A stretch of DNA of 64,000 nucleotides from Culex pipiens pallens (lineage: Eukaryota > Arthropoda > Insecta > Diptera > Culicidae). The notes beneath the pieces were generated by a model. It did not search any database, was not told where the DNA came from, and saw only the letters and a program-made list of their open reading frames with translations. Location: the NCBI RefSeq assembly GCF_016801865.2, contig NC_068938.1, forward strand, positions 194,508,788 to 194,572,787. Reading direction: 5' to 3'. Shown here in pieces: positions 22,977 to 37,000 of the stretch; positions within the stretch are counted from its first letter, which is position 1; every line of letters begins with the position of its first letter. The position numbers and the translations under genes are program-made.

Positions 22977-24300
22977 TAATTTTTCAAATTTCATAGTTTA
23001 GACCAAATTATTTTTTTTTGTTAAACTTTTAGAAAATTTAGCTAAAGTTTACATTTTTAACATTGAAAATCGGACCAATAGTTTTAGAGATATTGTCAGT
23101 TGAAAATTACAGGCTTATCAGGAGACACTTAGATATAATCATTTCCACCAGAAACTAACTGCCCAATTTTTCAATGTTACAGTGAGCTTTTCAAAAATAT
23201 TTTTTAGAGGTAGTTTCTTTTAAAAAAGTATTTTTTAAATGCAAAATACGGAAAGCGAGTGTAGTCAGCTAATGAAATGTATACCTGAGAGAAGCTTTAA
23301 CTTTAAAACAATAATTTTTATCATGAAAATAGAATGTACTTTTCAATTAAAAATTCGATTTTGTTTAAAAAAATCGATTTTATTTTTTTTTTCCAGGTTT
23401 GCGATATTAAAAAAAAAACATCATTCTCTTCAACCAGATTTTGCACCATCATGCGCTATGGCTCAGAAGTCCCGCACTACAGTCCCCTAAAAATATAAAA
23501 AAAATCTAAAATTAAAACATACATATTTTAGGAACTTCATTTTTAGCTATAAAAAAAGATAAAATCGGATTTTTTTCGTGTGCCTATTTTTTCCGAAAAG
23601 TCCTAATGATAGAAAATGACTTGTGACATAGGGAAAAAGGTTCCCACAAATCAATAAATACAAAGAAAAGTCGATTTGTGAACCACTCATGTAGAAGGGA
23701 CATAATCTTTTTTTTTTCGAATAGATTTATTTAATATTATGTAAATCATTCATTAATACATTTGTAAATTCTATACTGAAGAACAAAAAATCATAACATT
23801 CAATTTCTCCAACTTGTCCCAGTGTGTCCGTCCATCCGTCACATAAGTACGCGCACTCTCCTCTCGACGACAATGTCAAAAAGCTTCTTGAGTGCGCACA
23901 GCATAAACATCATCACCCATCGCTTTCAATGCTCCTCGAGAGGACACACTCCAAAAAGTGCGCGCACACTCTTCTTCCTGATGACGGCGGCTCTTTCCAC
24001 ACACCAATACAGATGAACCACAGCACAGCGAGAGGAAAGAAAAATGGCGTTTGAGCGGGAAAAGGGGCGTTACTACACTCACAGTTCCGAATGTGACGTT
24101 TCGTAGGAGTGGTAAAATGTAATTTTTAATCTTCGTTTCGGTAAAATTCCATGTACTTATGTAAAATTTTATCTCAATTAGGTAAAATTTTATGTAAAAT
24201 ATGTAAAATTTTATCTTCTTAAGGTCAAATTTTATGTAAAATATGTAAAATTTTAGATGTTTTTTTGAAGTTGTAAATATGTCCTTCGCCCACTTGGATG
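22977..24300. other. Right arm of eroded foldback, then upstream DNA of vnd
   Basis: 22977-23115 pairs with 22285-22440 as described. 23400-23690 carries cccctaaaaatat and tttttcgtgtgcctattttttccg, a decayed relative of the 8-10 kb foldback arms. 23800-24050 is less AT-rich and unassigned. 24110-24260 has several copies of ggtaaaattttatgt. Confidence 0.4.
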
Positions 24301-24539
24301 GGCGATGAGAGCGCAGAGAGGATGCCAGGACAAGAGGGCCACTCGTCATACACACTCTCATAAATAAAGAGGAAGCCGCACTTTGGGATTGGTTGGGCAT
24401 GAGAGAGAAAAGGATAGAGTGCTGTGGCTGTGGTTGCACCTCTCTCTCGCTCTTTTCTCCTTTCCCTTCAACGTCGAGTGGTCTTCGAGCTTCGGAGCTT
24501 GGAGTGCCCACTTACCTTCAAGTGAAAACATAATTTAGT

Positions 24540-24939
24540 TACAGTCAAGAACTAGCCATCAACGGCTGCTGAAGAGTGGAGAGTGCTTCTTAGAGACGAG
24601 TGTATCCGGTTTGAGCGCGATCTTGATTAACAGTGTGTTCGGGTGTAATAACAGTATCGTTTGATTATCACGCGCGAGCCTGCTTCGATCGCGAGTGAGT
24701 GGAGTGAATAAGGAAGAGTGATTCGTTCGCGAGTGAATCGAACGCGATCCAAGTGACCGGCGAGAGTGCGTGGTGATCGTCTCGCAAGTGATTTAGATCC
24801 TGTCAAAGTGGCCGCGGAAAAGAAGGACACTGGTGCAGGTGCCGCCAGTCCCCGGAAAACGCCACCACGGAGGCCATCCGTTCCGGAATCGTCCCCGCAA
24901 ACGCCACCGTCGGTTCCCGCCAGCCTGGGTGGTGACGCG
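24540..24939 (+). other. vnd: Probable 5' leader of vnd
   Basis: A GC-rich, transcript-like stretch directly before the first coding ATG. The vnd frame is open from 24757 but has no ATG before 24940, and an in-frame TGA sits at 24754. The transcription start cannot be fixed from sequence; no TATA box is obvious. Confidence 0.4.
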
Positions 24940-25082
24940 ATGTCTCCGACGGCGGTCGCAGCTGGCGCGGTCAATCCGCCGCCGGGAATGCTCAACTGGG
25001 CGCCGATTCTGTTTCCCTCGGCCTGGAACCACCCGGCGCTGCTGCCCGCGTTCTATCCGGCCGCGCTCCGGTCCCTGCCCGG
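24940..25082 (+). CDS. vnd: vnd coding exon 1
   Basis: Encodes MSPTAVAAGAVNPPPGMLNW and on to YPAALRSLPG, a Pro/Trp-rich N-terminus (47 codons plus two bases). The donor reads CCCGG|GTAAGTC, an excellent consensus; reading through would meet a TAA at once. Confidence 0.85.
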
Positions 25083-28000
25083 GTAAGTCGTCCGGCTTCC
25101 GGCCATTTGTCATAATTACGGGTGGGGTTGTCCCGATCAAAAGACCATAAATAAACGGATTAAACGAATGCAGGGAGTGCAGCAGCTCGTAATTGCTTCC
25201 TGGTGGATGGCCATAAAAAACGAACTTTCCGGAAAGCGCAATCGCTTCAATCGGGTTCGATACGGGAAGATACGGAGAGGACGTAATCTCGTTATGAATG
25301 GGTTTTTCGTTGACGACCTCGTCCGGAAGAGAGTCTTTGAGGACGTGTGAGACAGTAATCGGCGCAGCGGGAGGTCACAGAGATACTTGGGGTGAAGGCG
25401 AGAATTTGTTTGCAAAGATTTCCAGCGACTTGGTTGGCCTTGACTTTAACAAATTATATAAAGCAGAAATAAACAAGGGCGTCTATGTGTACTTTAATTT
25501 GTAAAAAATAATCGAAGCATGCCTTGAACAGTATTTTTCGTGATACATAATTTTATTTTTCAAATGTGTTGAACATTTTTTTTTAAAAGAGTTGAAAAAT
25601 TTCTAGAATGTTTGCTAAGTTAGTTATTTTTTAAAGTAAGTATTTTTTTAAATAAAATCTAAAACATGTTTAGCTTAATAATACAATCTATTCCCTTTTT
25701 TCAAATTAAAATTTTGTTCTAAAATTGTTTTTGTCTTATGATAGGAAAATAGATTTTAGAAATTGTTATTTAATTTGTAATTCCATAATTTTTAACATGT
25801 TTTTTTTCAATCTATTTTCAACTACATTCAATTCAAACATTATGAAGAAAATTAATGACAACTAAAATGTGTTGAAAATTCAAAATAAATGTCCACGTGG
25901 TTTATGGATGGCCCTTGGACATATTTTATCAATTTTAGTATTTTTCAACACTTTCAGATTTTGATAATTCAAAAGCATTTATAAACTGCCAATAAATGCA
26001 TAGTTGTCTCACGTGAAATTCTGTCATTTTTGAAAAATTCGAACAAATTGAGACAAACTAAAGTTATATATTTTTTTGGTTCAAAGAGATTTAGTCTTAG
26101 ATTCAGCTTGCGTATCGAAAACTATTTGTTCAAATTCTCAACTAAAGATCACTTTACAACCACCCTCAAACACTTAAGTGCCCTACTTAAATCTGTATAT
26201 TATTTCAAGTCCTTTTTCGCCTCCCAAAAAAAAGCAGAACCCTCAAGCATAAACTTCACACTTTTACGGCGGGGAAATCCGCGTCGATCCAAGGTGGCTA
26301 AGCCACGTATTTCCCCGAATTTTTGTTCAAGATCCCTGCTAGCCTGCTCCGATCCCGAAATCCCTTGGATACCTGTCCGCCGAGGAGTCAAACCTTGCGG
26401 GAGCTGCATGTGCAATTGTCGTGAGCGAGTGTATTTGCAAATGTCATTAGCATAAAGAATTTTGAGGGAGTCATAAAACGGCTTGAGCACAAGTGCTGCG
26501 CGGCGGCCAGATGTTCGCACCTTCTGTTTACACAGACCAACGAAGGTAGAGCATGATCGAGCTGGAACTCCTCCGTTCGGGCAGGGCCTACTATGGCGTT
26601 AAGGAACTTGGCAACGCAGTGAGGGCAAAGGAAGAGAGAGAGAGAGGCGAAGGTTTTATTTTTTGGGAAAATTCGGAAATTTGGGGATTTCCTGGCTATA
26701 CAAACAAGAGGATGTGGCCCGGGTAGGTTGCAAAAGGTAGAGAAGGTGGTCAGGTAGATGGGCGGCGATCGGTGTGAGGAGAGAGAAAGTGTGAAAGTAA
26801 TTAAGGTGGGTTGATTTCACAAGTGATTAGGCCGGACTGACGCCCTTCGTTTGGATATCGATCCGGAACGGGAGTGACTCGCCCTAAACGGCGGCGTGGA
26901 GTGTGGGTTTAGCCAGCTTGAAGGGCTATCATTCTGGGTTAATAGGCTTGCCATTTTGATCATAAGAATATCTTTGTGAAATATCTTTTATCGGTTCACA
27001 CCAACCGGAACCTTTTGCATCGAGATTTGTGTGGCAAACATTTGAGTATTTTGAAAACTACGGGAATTAATAGTTTCCTAAAGTTTTGTCTACAATACTA
27101 TTTACAACAAATTTAGACTATTTTTACTATCAGATTATTGCAGGATTTTGTCCGTCAGTTCGACAACTTTCTTGGTTGCTGTGGACGTTTAAGTATATTC
27201 ATTTATTAATTCATTGCTTTCTTCGAAAAATAGTTCAGACTTTACATTTAAATTTTATATTGTTATTAAAATTTAGAGATTTTAAAATTATATTTTCTTA
27301 AGAAGTATTTTTTCTAGACTGTTCGACAGGTCTGCTCGAGTTGCCTTGATTAAGATGAAGGTGGGGGTAAAACGGGCGATGAAATTTGAGGTCCAAAATC
27401 ATTGAAAATATAATAAATCTTCAATTTTCTCGTAGATTTTTCAAATAGCATTTCAAAGCACCGACAACTTTTTTTTATCGGTCTCAATCACCCATATTCA
27501 TTAAAGACAAACCAGAGAGAAGGTCAAAACTTATGTAATTTTGTGGACTAATAATACGATTTTCATACGCAATTTCACAGTTTATGTTTAGGACCTTTCA
27601 ACCAGGGTTACCAGGTCTTAACAGAAAAAAATTTGACGAAAATTCCGAAAAAATCTGGCAAGCCACTTTTCTCAAATTATTGAGCAAAATTTTGTTCATA
27701 AATGGTGCATTTTAATTTTTTTATACGAAACAAACAATATACATTAATTTAACTTAGTCTGGAAGAAAAAGTTTTATTTTTCAAATTGCCACTTAAAAAA
27801 AACTGGCAACCCTGCTTTCGACTGTCAAATGCAACAAAAAAAATTGGAATTCATGAGTAGAGTTTTACAGAAACTCGACCAATTTGAAGTTTTTTTTTAT
27901 GTTTGTTGACCTGAAACTTCAATTTCTGGTTCAATCCACTTCCCTTTGTCGTATGGGGCTCATATTTGGTTTGAGTTCATATAGACAAATAAACGCTTTT

Positions 28001-31000
28001 TCATCCAAATCTGTTTAAACATACTATCAAATTTATTTGTAGAACATTTCAAAAAAGTCAGAATCTCTGCTACACAGAAAAAAAAATCATGGTAATATTA
28101 AATATGGGAAGGGGTACATCTTTTATGTCAGAAAAAAGGTGTAATTTTACCTCTAGAAATGTGTAATTTTACCACTTTTCTGGTGTAATGTCACTTTTTC
28201 AGTCTAAATTGAGGTAAAATTACATCATAAAAGAAGTAATATTCAACCTTCCAAAATTACAGCTTCCAAATTTACATTATTTTTTACTGTGTAACTATTT
28301 TTAGTTGTTTATTTCAAAGTTTGCGGTGATATTTTTGGTATGGAACGATCTACTCTCCTCAAAATTTTATCTTGAAAATTAATTATTTTTTTATCTCATA
28401 AAAAATGACAAAATGTTTAGCGTGATTAGATTAGATAATAAAAATGACAAAATTTTAAGTGGGAGAAATATGCGACTATGAGCAATAAAACTACCACAAA
28501 TTATGGTAGAAAAAAACAAACTTAAAACGAAATTAAGTGTTCCGTAAAAAATAGCTCAATACGGGTAAAACACCTTAAAATGACCGCGTGGAGATTTTCC
28601 CTTGTCCCCTTAAAAAGGGGGAACATCAACACTTGTCGGCCGACAATGGCCGGCTGTCATGGCGTTGAGAATCTGGTTCAGGTGGAATTGGTTTTATTCC
28701 CAATTACTAGTGCCTAGGCAATCTGGTATGGAAAATCATCTTTTAACATGTCGAAATCCAGTCTGCAATCAGCAAACATCACCGTCTGCTAATAGCGAAG
28801 CGATGCGAACATGGGAAAAATGCCTTGAAAATCTTAAAAAATAGCTTTATTTAATAGGCAACGAATTTTAATTCGGCATCCTGTTCATAATTGAAATTAA
28901 TTGCATTTTTGAATGTTTGTGTACAAATGCACAACAAATAAAAATTAAATTGTATGTTGATATCTGTAGTTTTTTAAAAGGTCGAATAAACAAAGTTTTC
29001 ATTTTTTACCTTTTTAATGGTTGTTGAATATCCCTAACTCAAGGCGGTTTTATAAAAATATATATTTATTTTGACGTATTTTTGATTATTGTTCAATTAG
29101 TGTAGCAAAACATTTTTTTCCTTTTTGAGGTAAAAGCAACAAAACATCTTAGAAAGGCCAATTTGTTTCCAAAACAATATCTATTTAAATTTTAAATTTT
29201 TTTTTCAAATTCTCATACAAAACAAACAAACAAAACAAGCTTTGACGCAAGGATCAAGTAAATGAAATGGGACAGTTATTTATCTCTGTGCAACAAACAC
29301 TGGATGACAAAATTATTAACTTGTGATTCTAGTCTGGTGCCAAATTTTTTATATCGATAGTTTTTTTCGTTTTCAGGAGATACATGACCATTCTATGCAC
29401 AATAAGGAAAGTAGGTTAGATTTGTCGTCGCGACTATCAATAAGAGTGGTTTGACTGTAGAAAATGACGTCCTTGACTCATAAGTTAGCTTTGTATAAAT
29501 TCATAAGCAACCATTTCAGCAAATCAATTCGTAAATTGAGTTGTAACACTTCTAACAAACTCAGAAATGTGTCGGCAACCATCTCCAAAGGATTACACTT
29601 CTCATTCCATTCTCCTGATGTTTTATACAAGTCATCGAAAACGTGCTCCGGCAGCCATAAAACATCTCAATTTCCACTCCAGCAAAGTGTTGTTCAGCCA
29701 AATTTCCCCGAAATCAAACTCGAGTGGTGGTACTTGGAAGCTCGTTTATATTTTCAGTTCTTTTTCGGCAAAATTCACAAGGTGGTCCGGAAAACAACAC
29801 AAAACTTATGCTAATTCCCAGGGCCGGCTGCAGTTTCGCACCTTGCTAGCTTGCTTCTACTAGATGAGTTCAGAGTACGTGACCTAACAAAGAAAACTCA
29901 GGACAGGACATTCCGTGTTGCTCGAAGTTGGGTTTTTGGGAATTCCCGACAGTAAAGCAGTGCGAACGAACTTGCGGGAGGACGCTCTTTCTCACCGAGC
30001 TCGCTCTCCAGGATCGTCTCTAATTTGCATTTATTATTGTTTTTGGAGGAATAAATTATCCCTTACAGGTGCTGGTTGCAAGTACTTGCTCTGCTGAGCA
30101 AAAATCGTTGCATTTTTAATAAGTTTTACAGGTTTCCGAGCCGGCGGCATTGTGGAAGGTGTTAAAAAAGGAACTACGGGAAATTCCGGAATTTCAAGGT
30201 TGCCTGCTCGGTCTGCCTGCGACGATCGTGTCTTCGTCCGGTTTGGCACAGAAATCTACTTTTTTTTTTCTCGACCGATTTCGATCCCGACTAGAAAGAA
30301 GAAAAAATCGGATTCCATCAAGCCGAAAAGTTAACCTTTTGCGGGGCCCGATTAATGAGCGTCGGCTTATGCTAATTTCCCAAACAAAACATTGCAGACT
30401 TTCACACCTCGGCACACGATCCTTTTGCGGTTTTGTCAGCGGTAATCTTATCGGGACTCTGGGGCTAAAACAACACCACGGTTGTTGTGTACCAACCACT
30501 CATTAGCATTATCCCGGCTCAGTAGGTTAGAAGATCAGTCACCTCAGTTGGCCATGATAAGCCCTGGGATTGTGGTTTTCGGCCCTTTGGCGGGAACTGT
30601 CGTGGGATAGTAGGCCATGTCCGCGGTGGTAATTAGTCATCTGGAAGTCAGTTTTGAAGTGATGTTCTAATTTTTGTAATTTTTCAAAACTTAAATTTAA
30701 CTACACGGAGAAAAATCAGTTCCGAAAATCGTGAACAAGCGTTCATGAAAAGTCTGAACCACAAACAAAGTGTTCAAATTCCATGCTTGATCCATTTTGA
30801 ATATCCAATGTTTTGATTCAAAAGTAACCTCATTGTAACAATCATAAGAAGAGAAACGATGACATCTCTCAAAAACCAGTTGAACGCCTACCTCGATCCG
30901 AATTTGAATCAAATTTGTGTGATTGACCCATCACCTGTCACCGTTGAATAACCCCAAAATTTCAACAAAAATGTCACATTTCGTTCAAAAGAAATCGGGA

Positions 31001-34000
31001 GCCTCCACAAATCGATTAATCCCGCCCACGGCTTTCGATTCTTTTTTGACGCGTTCGTTGACAGCGGCACAAAGCGTCGCGTCGAACCGCCGCCCCGGGA
31101 TTACGCACAACATAAACGACCCGAAAAAGTTTTCGAAGGATAGATTTAAGCCTTGATTGGAACCAGAACCAGTAAGAGAGTAGGGAAAGCAAGGTGAAAA
31201 CTGTACAACCTAAATCAGCTTGTAATCCGGATGAGGGGCAAAAGTAGAAGAAAAGTTTCGCTCCCCTCGAGAAAACGCCCAAATTGATTGACGCTAATCT
31301 AATCCCGGGAATGTTCGGGGCCCGGAAAGGTGCAACCAAACTTTGATTAAAAACGGCCCCTTTTTCTCCCGCTCATTACAGATTCCTGGACAACATGAAG
31401 CTACCAAACTCGCAGCGTTCCTCCTCCCACCACAACAACAACAACTCCGGCTCGGGCTTCCACATCAGCGACATCCTGGGCCACAAACAGCAGGACAAAC
31501 CCCGCAAACCGACCACCGAGGTGGTGGACGACGAAAGTACCGGCGACGAGGGCGTCATTCCGGTGACGGTCCGGCACCACAATGCCTCCGCCGGCGCCAC
31601 CGACGCGGACAGTAACCATGGCAACATAACGCCCGCCAACAGCGACGACGACAGCAGCAGCCACAGCCGGAACGGCGCCAAGGTGCTGGACGCGAAGCGT
31701 TCGCTGGCCGAAGATCTGCACGCGCGCTTCACCGCCTACCATCCGCACCACCATCCGCTCTTCCCGGCCGCGGCGCGGCCCTGGCTGTACGAAACGTGCA
31801 ATAACCTTACTGGTAAGTTTTGTATGCTCACTTTTTCTGTACAAGGGGAGTCGGGAATTGGCGCGGAGAACGGTCGGGATCGGGAGTTACGGCGGGTTGA
31901 AGTTGCGAGGTGACGGCAAGATGGCGGCTGCTGCGCTACGCGCGCTTGCTAATCAGTATTCATTGAGTCTGTGCCAACTGTCAATAAATCGTGTGAAAAT
32001 CTGTTCCGAACCAAAACAGCAGCAAAGGGAGATCCATTACACATCCATTAAAATCCGGACCGCTTTCCCATTATTGACGGATTTATTACGCTTGCCTGCC
32101 CGCCAAAGGCGGCCACCACCAAGCGGAAGGATGTTTGCTCTGCTCACCCCAGAAGTACAAGGGGATTACCAGACCAGCGAACAAAGCAGGCCGCGTGAAT
32201 GTTATTCAAATCGAGGCGGCGTGACTGACGTAACCGTCATTCGCGCTGACAGCTGCGCGCATAACGCATCGCCTACTCGGACAGCGTTACGCACTCAGCA
32301 AGTAGGCGTTGGGCACGTGGTTTTTCAGCTGTCATCCCAAACAAAGGGGGAGGCTTGACCGGCGTCCATAAAGGACGAAATTACACGAAAATTAACCAGA
32401 AATCAAAAAGCAATTCGTTTTCGAGCCTCGCACACCGGTTTCCCAAAATTTATGACTTCCTCCTAAACGTCGGGGAAATCAATTACAATCGATACCCAAC
32501 AATGGGACTTTTTCACACCGACATAACCTCGAAATCGAGCCCACCGGAAGGATGACACCTCCGGTGGGGGAAAAGCCGGCAGCTGCTGCGCGCCGCAGTT
32601 TTAACTGCTTTTGTATTGAGAGAGAACACCATTTTTGTTACGCTCGATTCAAATCCCTTCTTTTTCCTTCTCTTTTTTTTCGTTGAATGGGAAAAGGGAA
32701 TTTAACGTTTAACAAAAGCGCTCGGAGCTTAGAGAAAAATGGAGATTGAGACAGAGAGAGAGGTGTGATGATGGTAATAAATTGTTAGAAAATGGATGTG
32801 GATTGGGGTAGAAAAAACTGCATCTGCCCTCTAATAGTTTAGACGCGGAGGATTTTTTTTTGTTAAAGGGTGGTTTGGGAACCCTTCCCGAACCTAACCT
32901 TAAAAAATAGAAGTGAGTACAGTGAGTACGGCACTTTGAGAGGGTACTTCGCTTTCGATAGTTTAATCCGCAATCGTGACGCGTTTGACACACTTTGTTT
33001 GTTTAGCGGAAATGCAAGTTTTTTTCTGGGTTTTTCTTTCCCGTGTGTTAATTTTTTATCGGCGATGATTAATGGGTGCACCGTATTGCGATTAGATTTT
33101 TACGGGAGAAAATTTGTGCGATTTTGGCGTGAATAATTGGGTGAATAATGAGGAATCTTTTTAAAATTGAAAATAAATTGCTCAATTTAGGCTATTTTCT
33201 CGGTGGGATGAATGATTTATCCTTCAAATCTCAATTTCGATCGAATTCAATGGATACTGTTGAGTTTTTACGGTGGATAACATGTAAAATTTCAAAACCT
33301 TATAATTCGATATATAAACTCGTACAAATAAGGTTATCCAACGCCATTCCGGTTATGTCTACGTCATAATTAATTTGATTTTTTTTAAAGAGTTTTGAAA
33401 TAATTGATAAAAAAAAAGTCAAACTCAAGGGAAATAGAAGTTTATATTGCAAAAAGAAGATTTTTACAGCACGAACTAATCATTTATCCAACATGGTTTA
33501 CCGAGCTGAAAAAATATGAGGAGTGCGTTTCCAGATTTTATTGATGCATTTTTTCATTGATGAGTTTAATTTACAAGTTACAGTCAGTTAATTTAACGTA
33601 CATAACCGATTTTAGAGTTGATTTCAACTGTTTTAGCGATGTTTATTCCGATTTTATTTTTTAAGTTTTTGTCGTTCGGCTCTGGTCGAGGTCGATGAAG
33701 GGCAAAAGAAAAAAAGTATATTTCAAATTTCAAGCCAGATTTCCGAAATTTCGAAACAAAAAGTATCGAAAAATGCTTTATACATGATAACAGTCATAGA
33801 ACCATAAAAAAATTGCAAAATATAAATGAAATTTATAAAAACAAAATCTTTTCTAAAACTTCTACGTTTTTTACCGATCTGTGGCCACAGAATTCAAAAT
33901 TTGCTCAGATTGCAAAAAGTTATTTTTGATTAAAAATGCATAAATAAGCATCCAAAAATCTATTCTGAGTAGTTTACAATCGATTTTACAAGTTTTTTCT

Positions 34001-37000
34001 AAGAAAATTTCAATTTTAGTTAGAAAAAGTTTTCAAAACGTACGATTTACCAGCAGGGATGCCAGATACACAGATTTGTCTGTGTTTCACAGACATTTGA
34101 GCTTGTGTCAGACATTTTTGTAGGTGCACAGATTTTTTTAAAAACTTCATTAAATTAAAATTTTGTAAAAATATCAATCGAAACTTATTTCTTTAGTCTT
34201 CAAATGCTTAAAAACACATTTTTTAAGGATTTCTATGACTGTAAATTGAAATATTTGAATTCTAGACAAATGCACAGACATACACAGACATTTAAAAAAA
34301 TCATGTGGCATCCTTGTTTACCAGTAACAAAACAGATTAATGACGTTTGCTTGTCACAAGTTTTCATTTTCGTCAAGCTGAGTGCTGAAAAGTTTAACCT
34401 TTTTATACTTTTTTGAAGAAATGCTTTAAAGTTCAACTTTTATAAACTTGCAAAAATATTTTAGTTCTGAAAAGTATGCTGTTATATTGCTTCAGATTGA
34501 ATAACAGGATTGCAAACAAATCTTTAATTCCTAGATATTTTATACTTTTTGCTTTTCAATTTGGACATAAACTTTGAAAAATGTTTGCAACGGCTTTGAA
34601 AAAAATAATTAAAATTTGAAATAATCTTTGCACCTATATTTTTTTCCACATTTCTTGAAGTTAATATCTGAGCTGTATGATTAGTGAAGCAAATTTAAAG
34701 AATATCATCAAATTTTTTTCTAGTTTTTTTTAAATTGTAAAAAATATCAACATTGATGTAACTTTTCTGTAGAAATTTTTATTTTACATCTAAAATAACT
34801 TTTTTGTCATTTTATTTAAAAAAAAAATATTCAAAGAGTACCATCATAGCATAAGGCTGGTACAAATATTTTTAAAAGTTTTTGTCACCCCCCCCCCCCC
34901 CCCCCCTTCAAAATTGGCCCGAAAAATCAGGGGGCAAAAAAAATATTTTTACAATAAACTTCAAAATTTTAATGAAAATTCAAGTGCAACCAGCTGAAAT
35001 CAAATTAAAATACATTCTTCTGCGTTTTAAATCATTTTTAGCATGTTTGGGTTTCTTAAAAAATCTTAAGATTTTTTGAAAATTTTCGATTTACAATTTT
35101 TGTTTTTGTCAGATCTTAGATTTTTTGAAAACTAATGATTGCAAAACAACTGAACTAGTGTAAAATGCATTTTAAAACACTTTTTTCATTTAAATGTGAA
35201 GACTATGGCTTGTTATTTAAATTTTTATATTTTTTTGCCCCCCCTTGACCTCGGCCAGGGCCGAGGGACAAAAACTTTTTTAAATATTTGCATCGGCCTT
35301 ATTGTCATCTGAAAACGAAAAAAAAAACCTTAAAAACAATTTTGATCTACTATATTTTTGCGTTAATCATGAAAATAAAAGGTCTTTAAGTTGAAATATT
35401 TAACTGAATGCAAATCAGCTTTAGACATCAAATTTCATCACCGCCATTTTGAGGGAATATAATCTAATTCTAAATCACATCAATGTAGTTTAGGGGTCAT
35501 ACGTAGACTCGACAATCAGAATTAAGAGAACGATTTTTTTTCGGGCTTCAATTTATTCAAAGATTTGATTATCCCAAGTGAAAAACACATGGTTAAAGTT
35601 TGCAAACAAGTGAAAGTATTTGTATTAATAAGTAGATGCTATAAAGGAACCAGAAAAAAAATAACAATTCTTTTAAAAACTAAAGATTCTTTTTACGAAA
35701 AACAAAAACAAGTTTAATGAAATGACAAATATTTGAAAATATTTTACAAGATTTCGCTGAAAAATACATTTTTTTTTAAGTATCTTTATTTAATAATTAT
35801 CTTTACAACAGAACAAAAAACCTAAATCACTTCTCTGCAAGCTTAACCCCTAACGCTCGAGTCCTTTCCCCATTAAGCAACCCTTTCTCCTTCGTTCCCG
35901 CTCTCGTTACCCTACCCCAGTTCAGTCCCTAAGTGCAATCAATTTTCATTAACCTCAATCACGCTCTCACTCACAAATACACTCTCAAACCTCACACTCA
36001 TTGAAGTCCTTGCAAGCGCGACCACTCCACCTTTGCTTGAAAATCGTTACAAGGACCTCTCACACACTGCTTTAGCTTTTCACGCCCTCCTCAGAACAGG
36101 ATTTCCCAGCTTTCACTCACCCGAGAGAGAGAGCGAGCGAACCACTCACCGACTCAACTCAATGAAAACAGAGGGCACTCACCAACACTACTTCGATGGT
36201 GATTATCTCGTTTGAAGCGTCGTTTGAAGCACGCACTAACACACTCAAACGAACTCGTTTTGAAAAGGGGGCGTAGCACCAAAGAGTCGCCTTCTTTGAT
36301 TTTAGACGCACCAAGTCAGCGTTGGAATTTTTAGGTTAGATTTTTCTTCACATTAATAATAAATGTGAGCCAGATGTCATTTATCAATTTCCGGCCGCCG
36401 TCGGCGGCGGCTGTGGTCAAGAAACACCTTTTGCCCCTTGCCGTCCAAACCAAACAAAGAGGGATTCAATTGTCCGTGACGATAAATTATCTGGCCGAGA
36501 AAAGAGCGTCCATTTCCGGTCTTCCGGTGCTTTGGGACGTCACACTGTGTGGTTTGTCCCCGGGGGGTTTGTCCCTCTGCCCACACCTATTCTGTTCTGT
36601 CACGTGGAATACTAATGAGGTTATGTTTTTCTCGGTTTTCTTTGCAGCATCCCAACAACAGCAGCATCAGCAGCGGCTAGCGCAGCAGATTTCGCCGGAC
36701 AGCACTTCACCGGTGCACTCGGAGCGGTCCTATCTGGGCGGTCCGGGAGGCAATGGGGGCCAGTGTCCGCGGACGCCAAGCCCGGCGGATAGCCACTTGA
36801 ACGCGGATGGCAACACTGAACACTCGGACGATGTGGACATCGAAGAAGGCTGCGACGAGATCGATATGCTGGAAGACACGGACGACGGTCCGGCGGATCG
36901 GTTGACGAACGGGTTGGGTGGCCACAAGAAGCGAAAACGGCGGGTTCTGTTTTCGAAGGCACAAACGTACGAGCTGGAGCGTCGGTTCCGGCAGCAGCGC

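Noticed and set aside
24766..24939. N-terminal extension of vnd
   Set aside because: The frame is open from 24757 but contains no ATG; the only start-like codon is GTG, not expected in an animal gene.
28659..28844. Small gene inside vnd intron 1
   Set aside because: 61 codons with no homology I recognise and no conserved splice or promoter signal.
36365..36647. Extension of the homeobox exon upstream
   Set aside because: The open frame is intronic; a clear ttctttgcag acceptor at 36647 joins in phase to exon 2.
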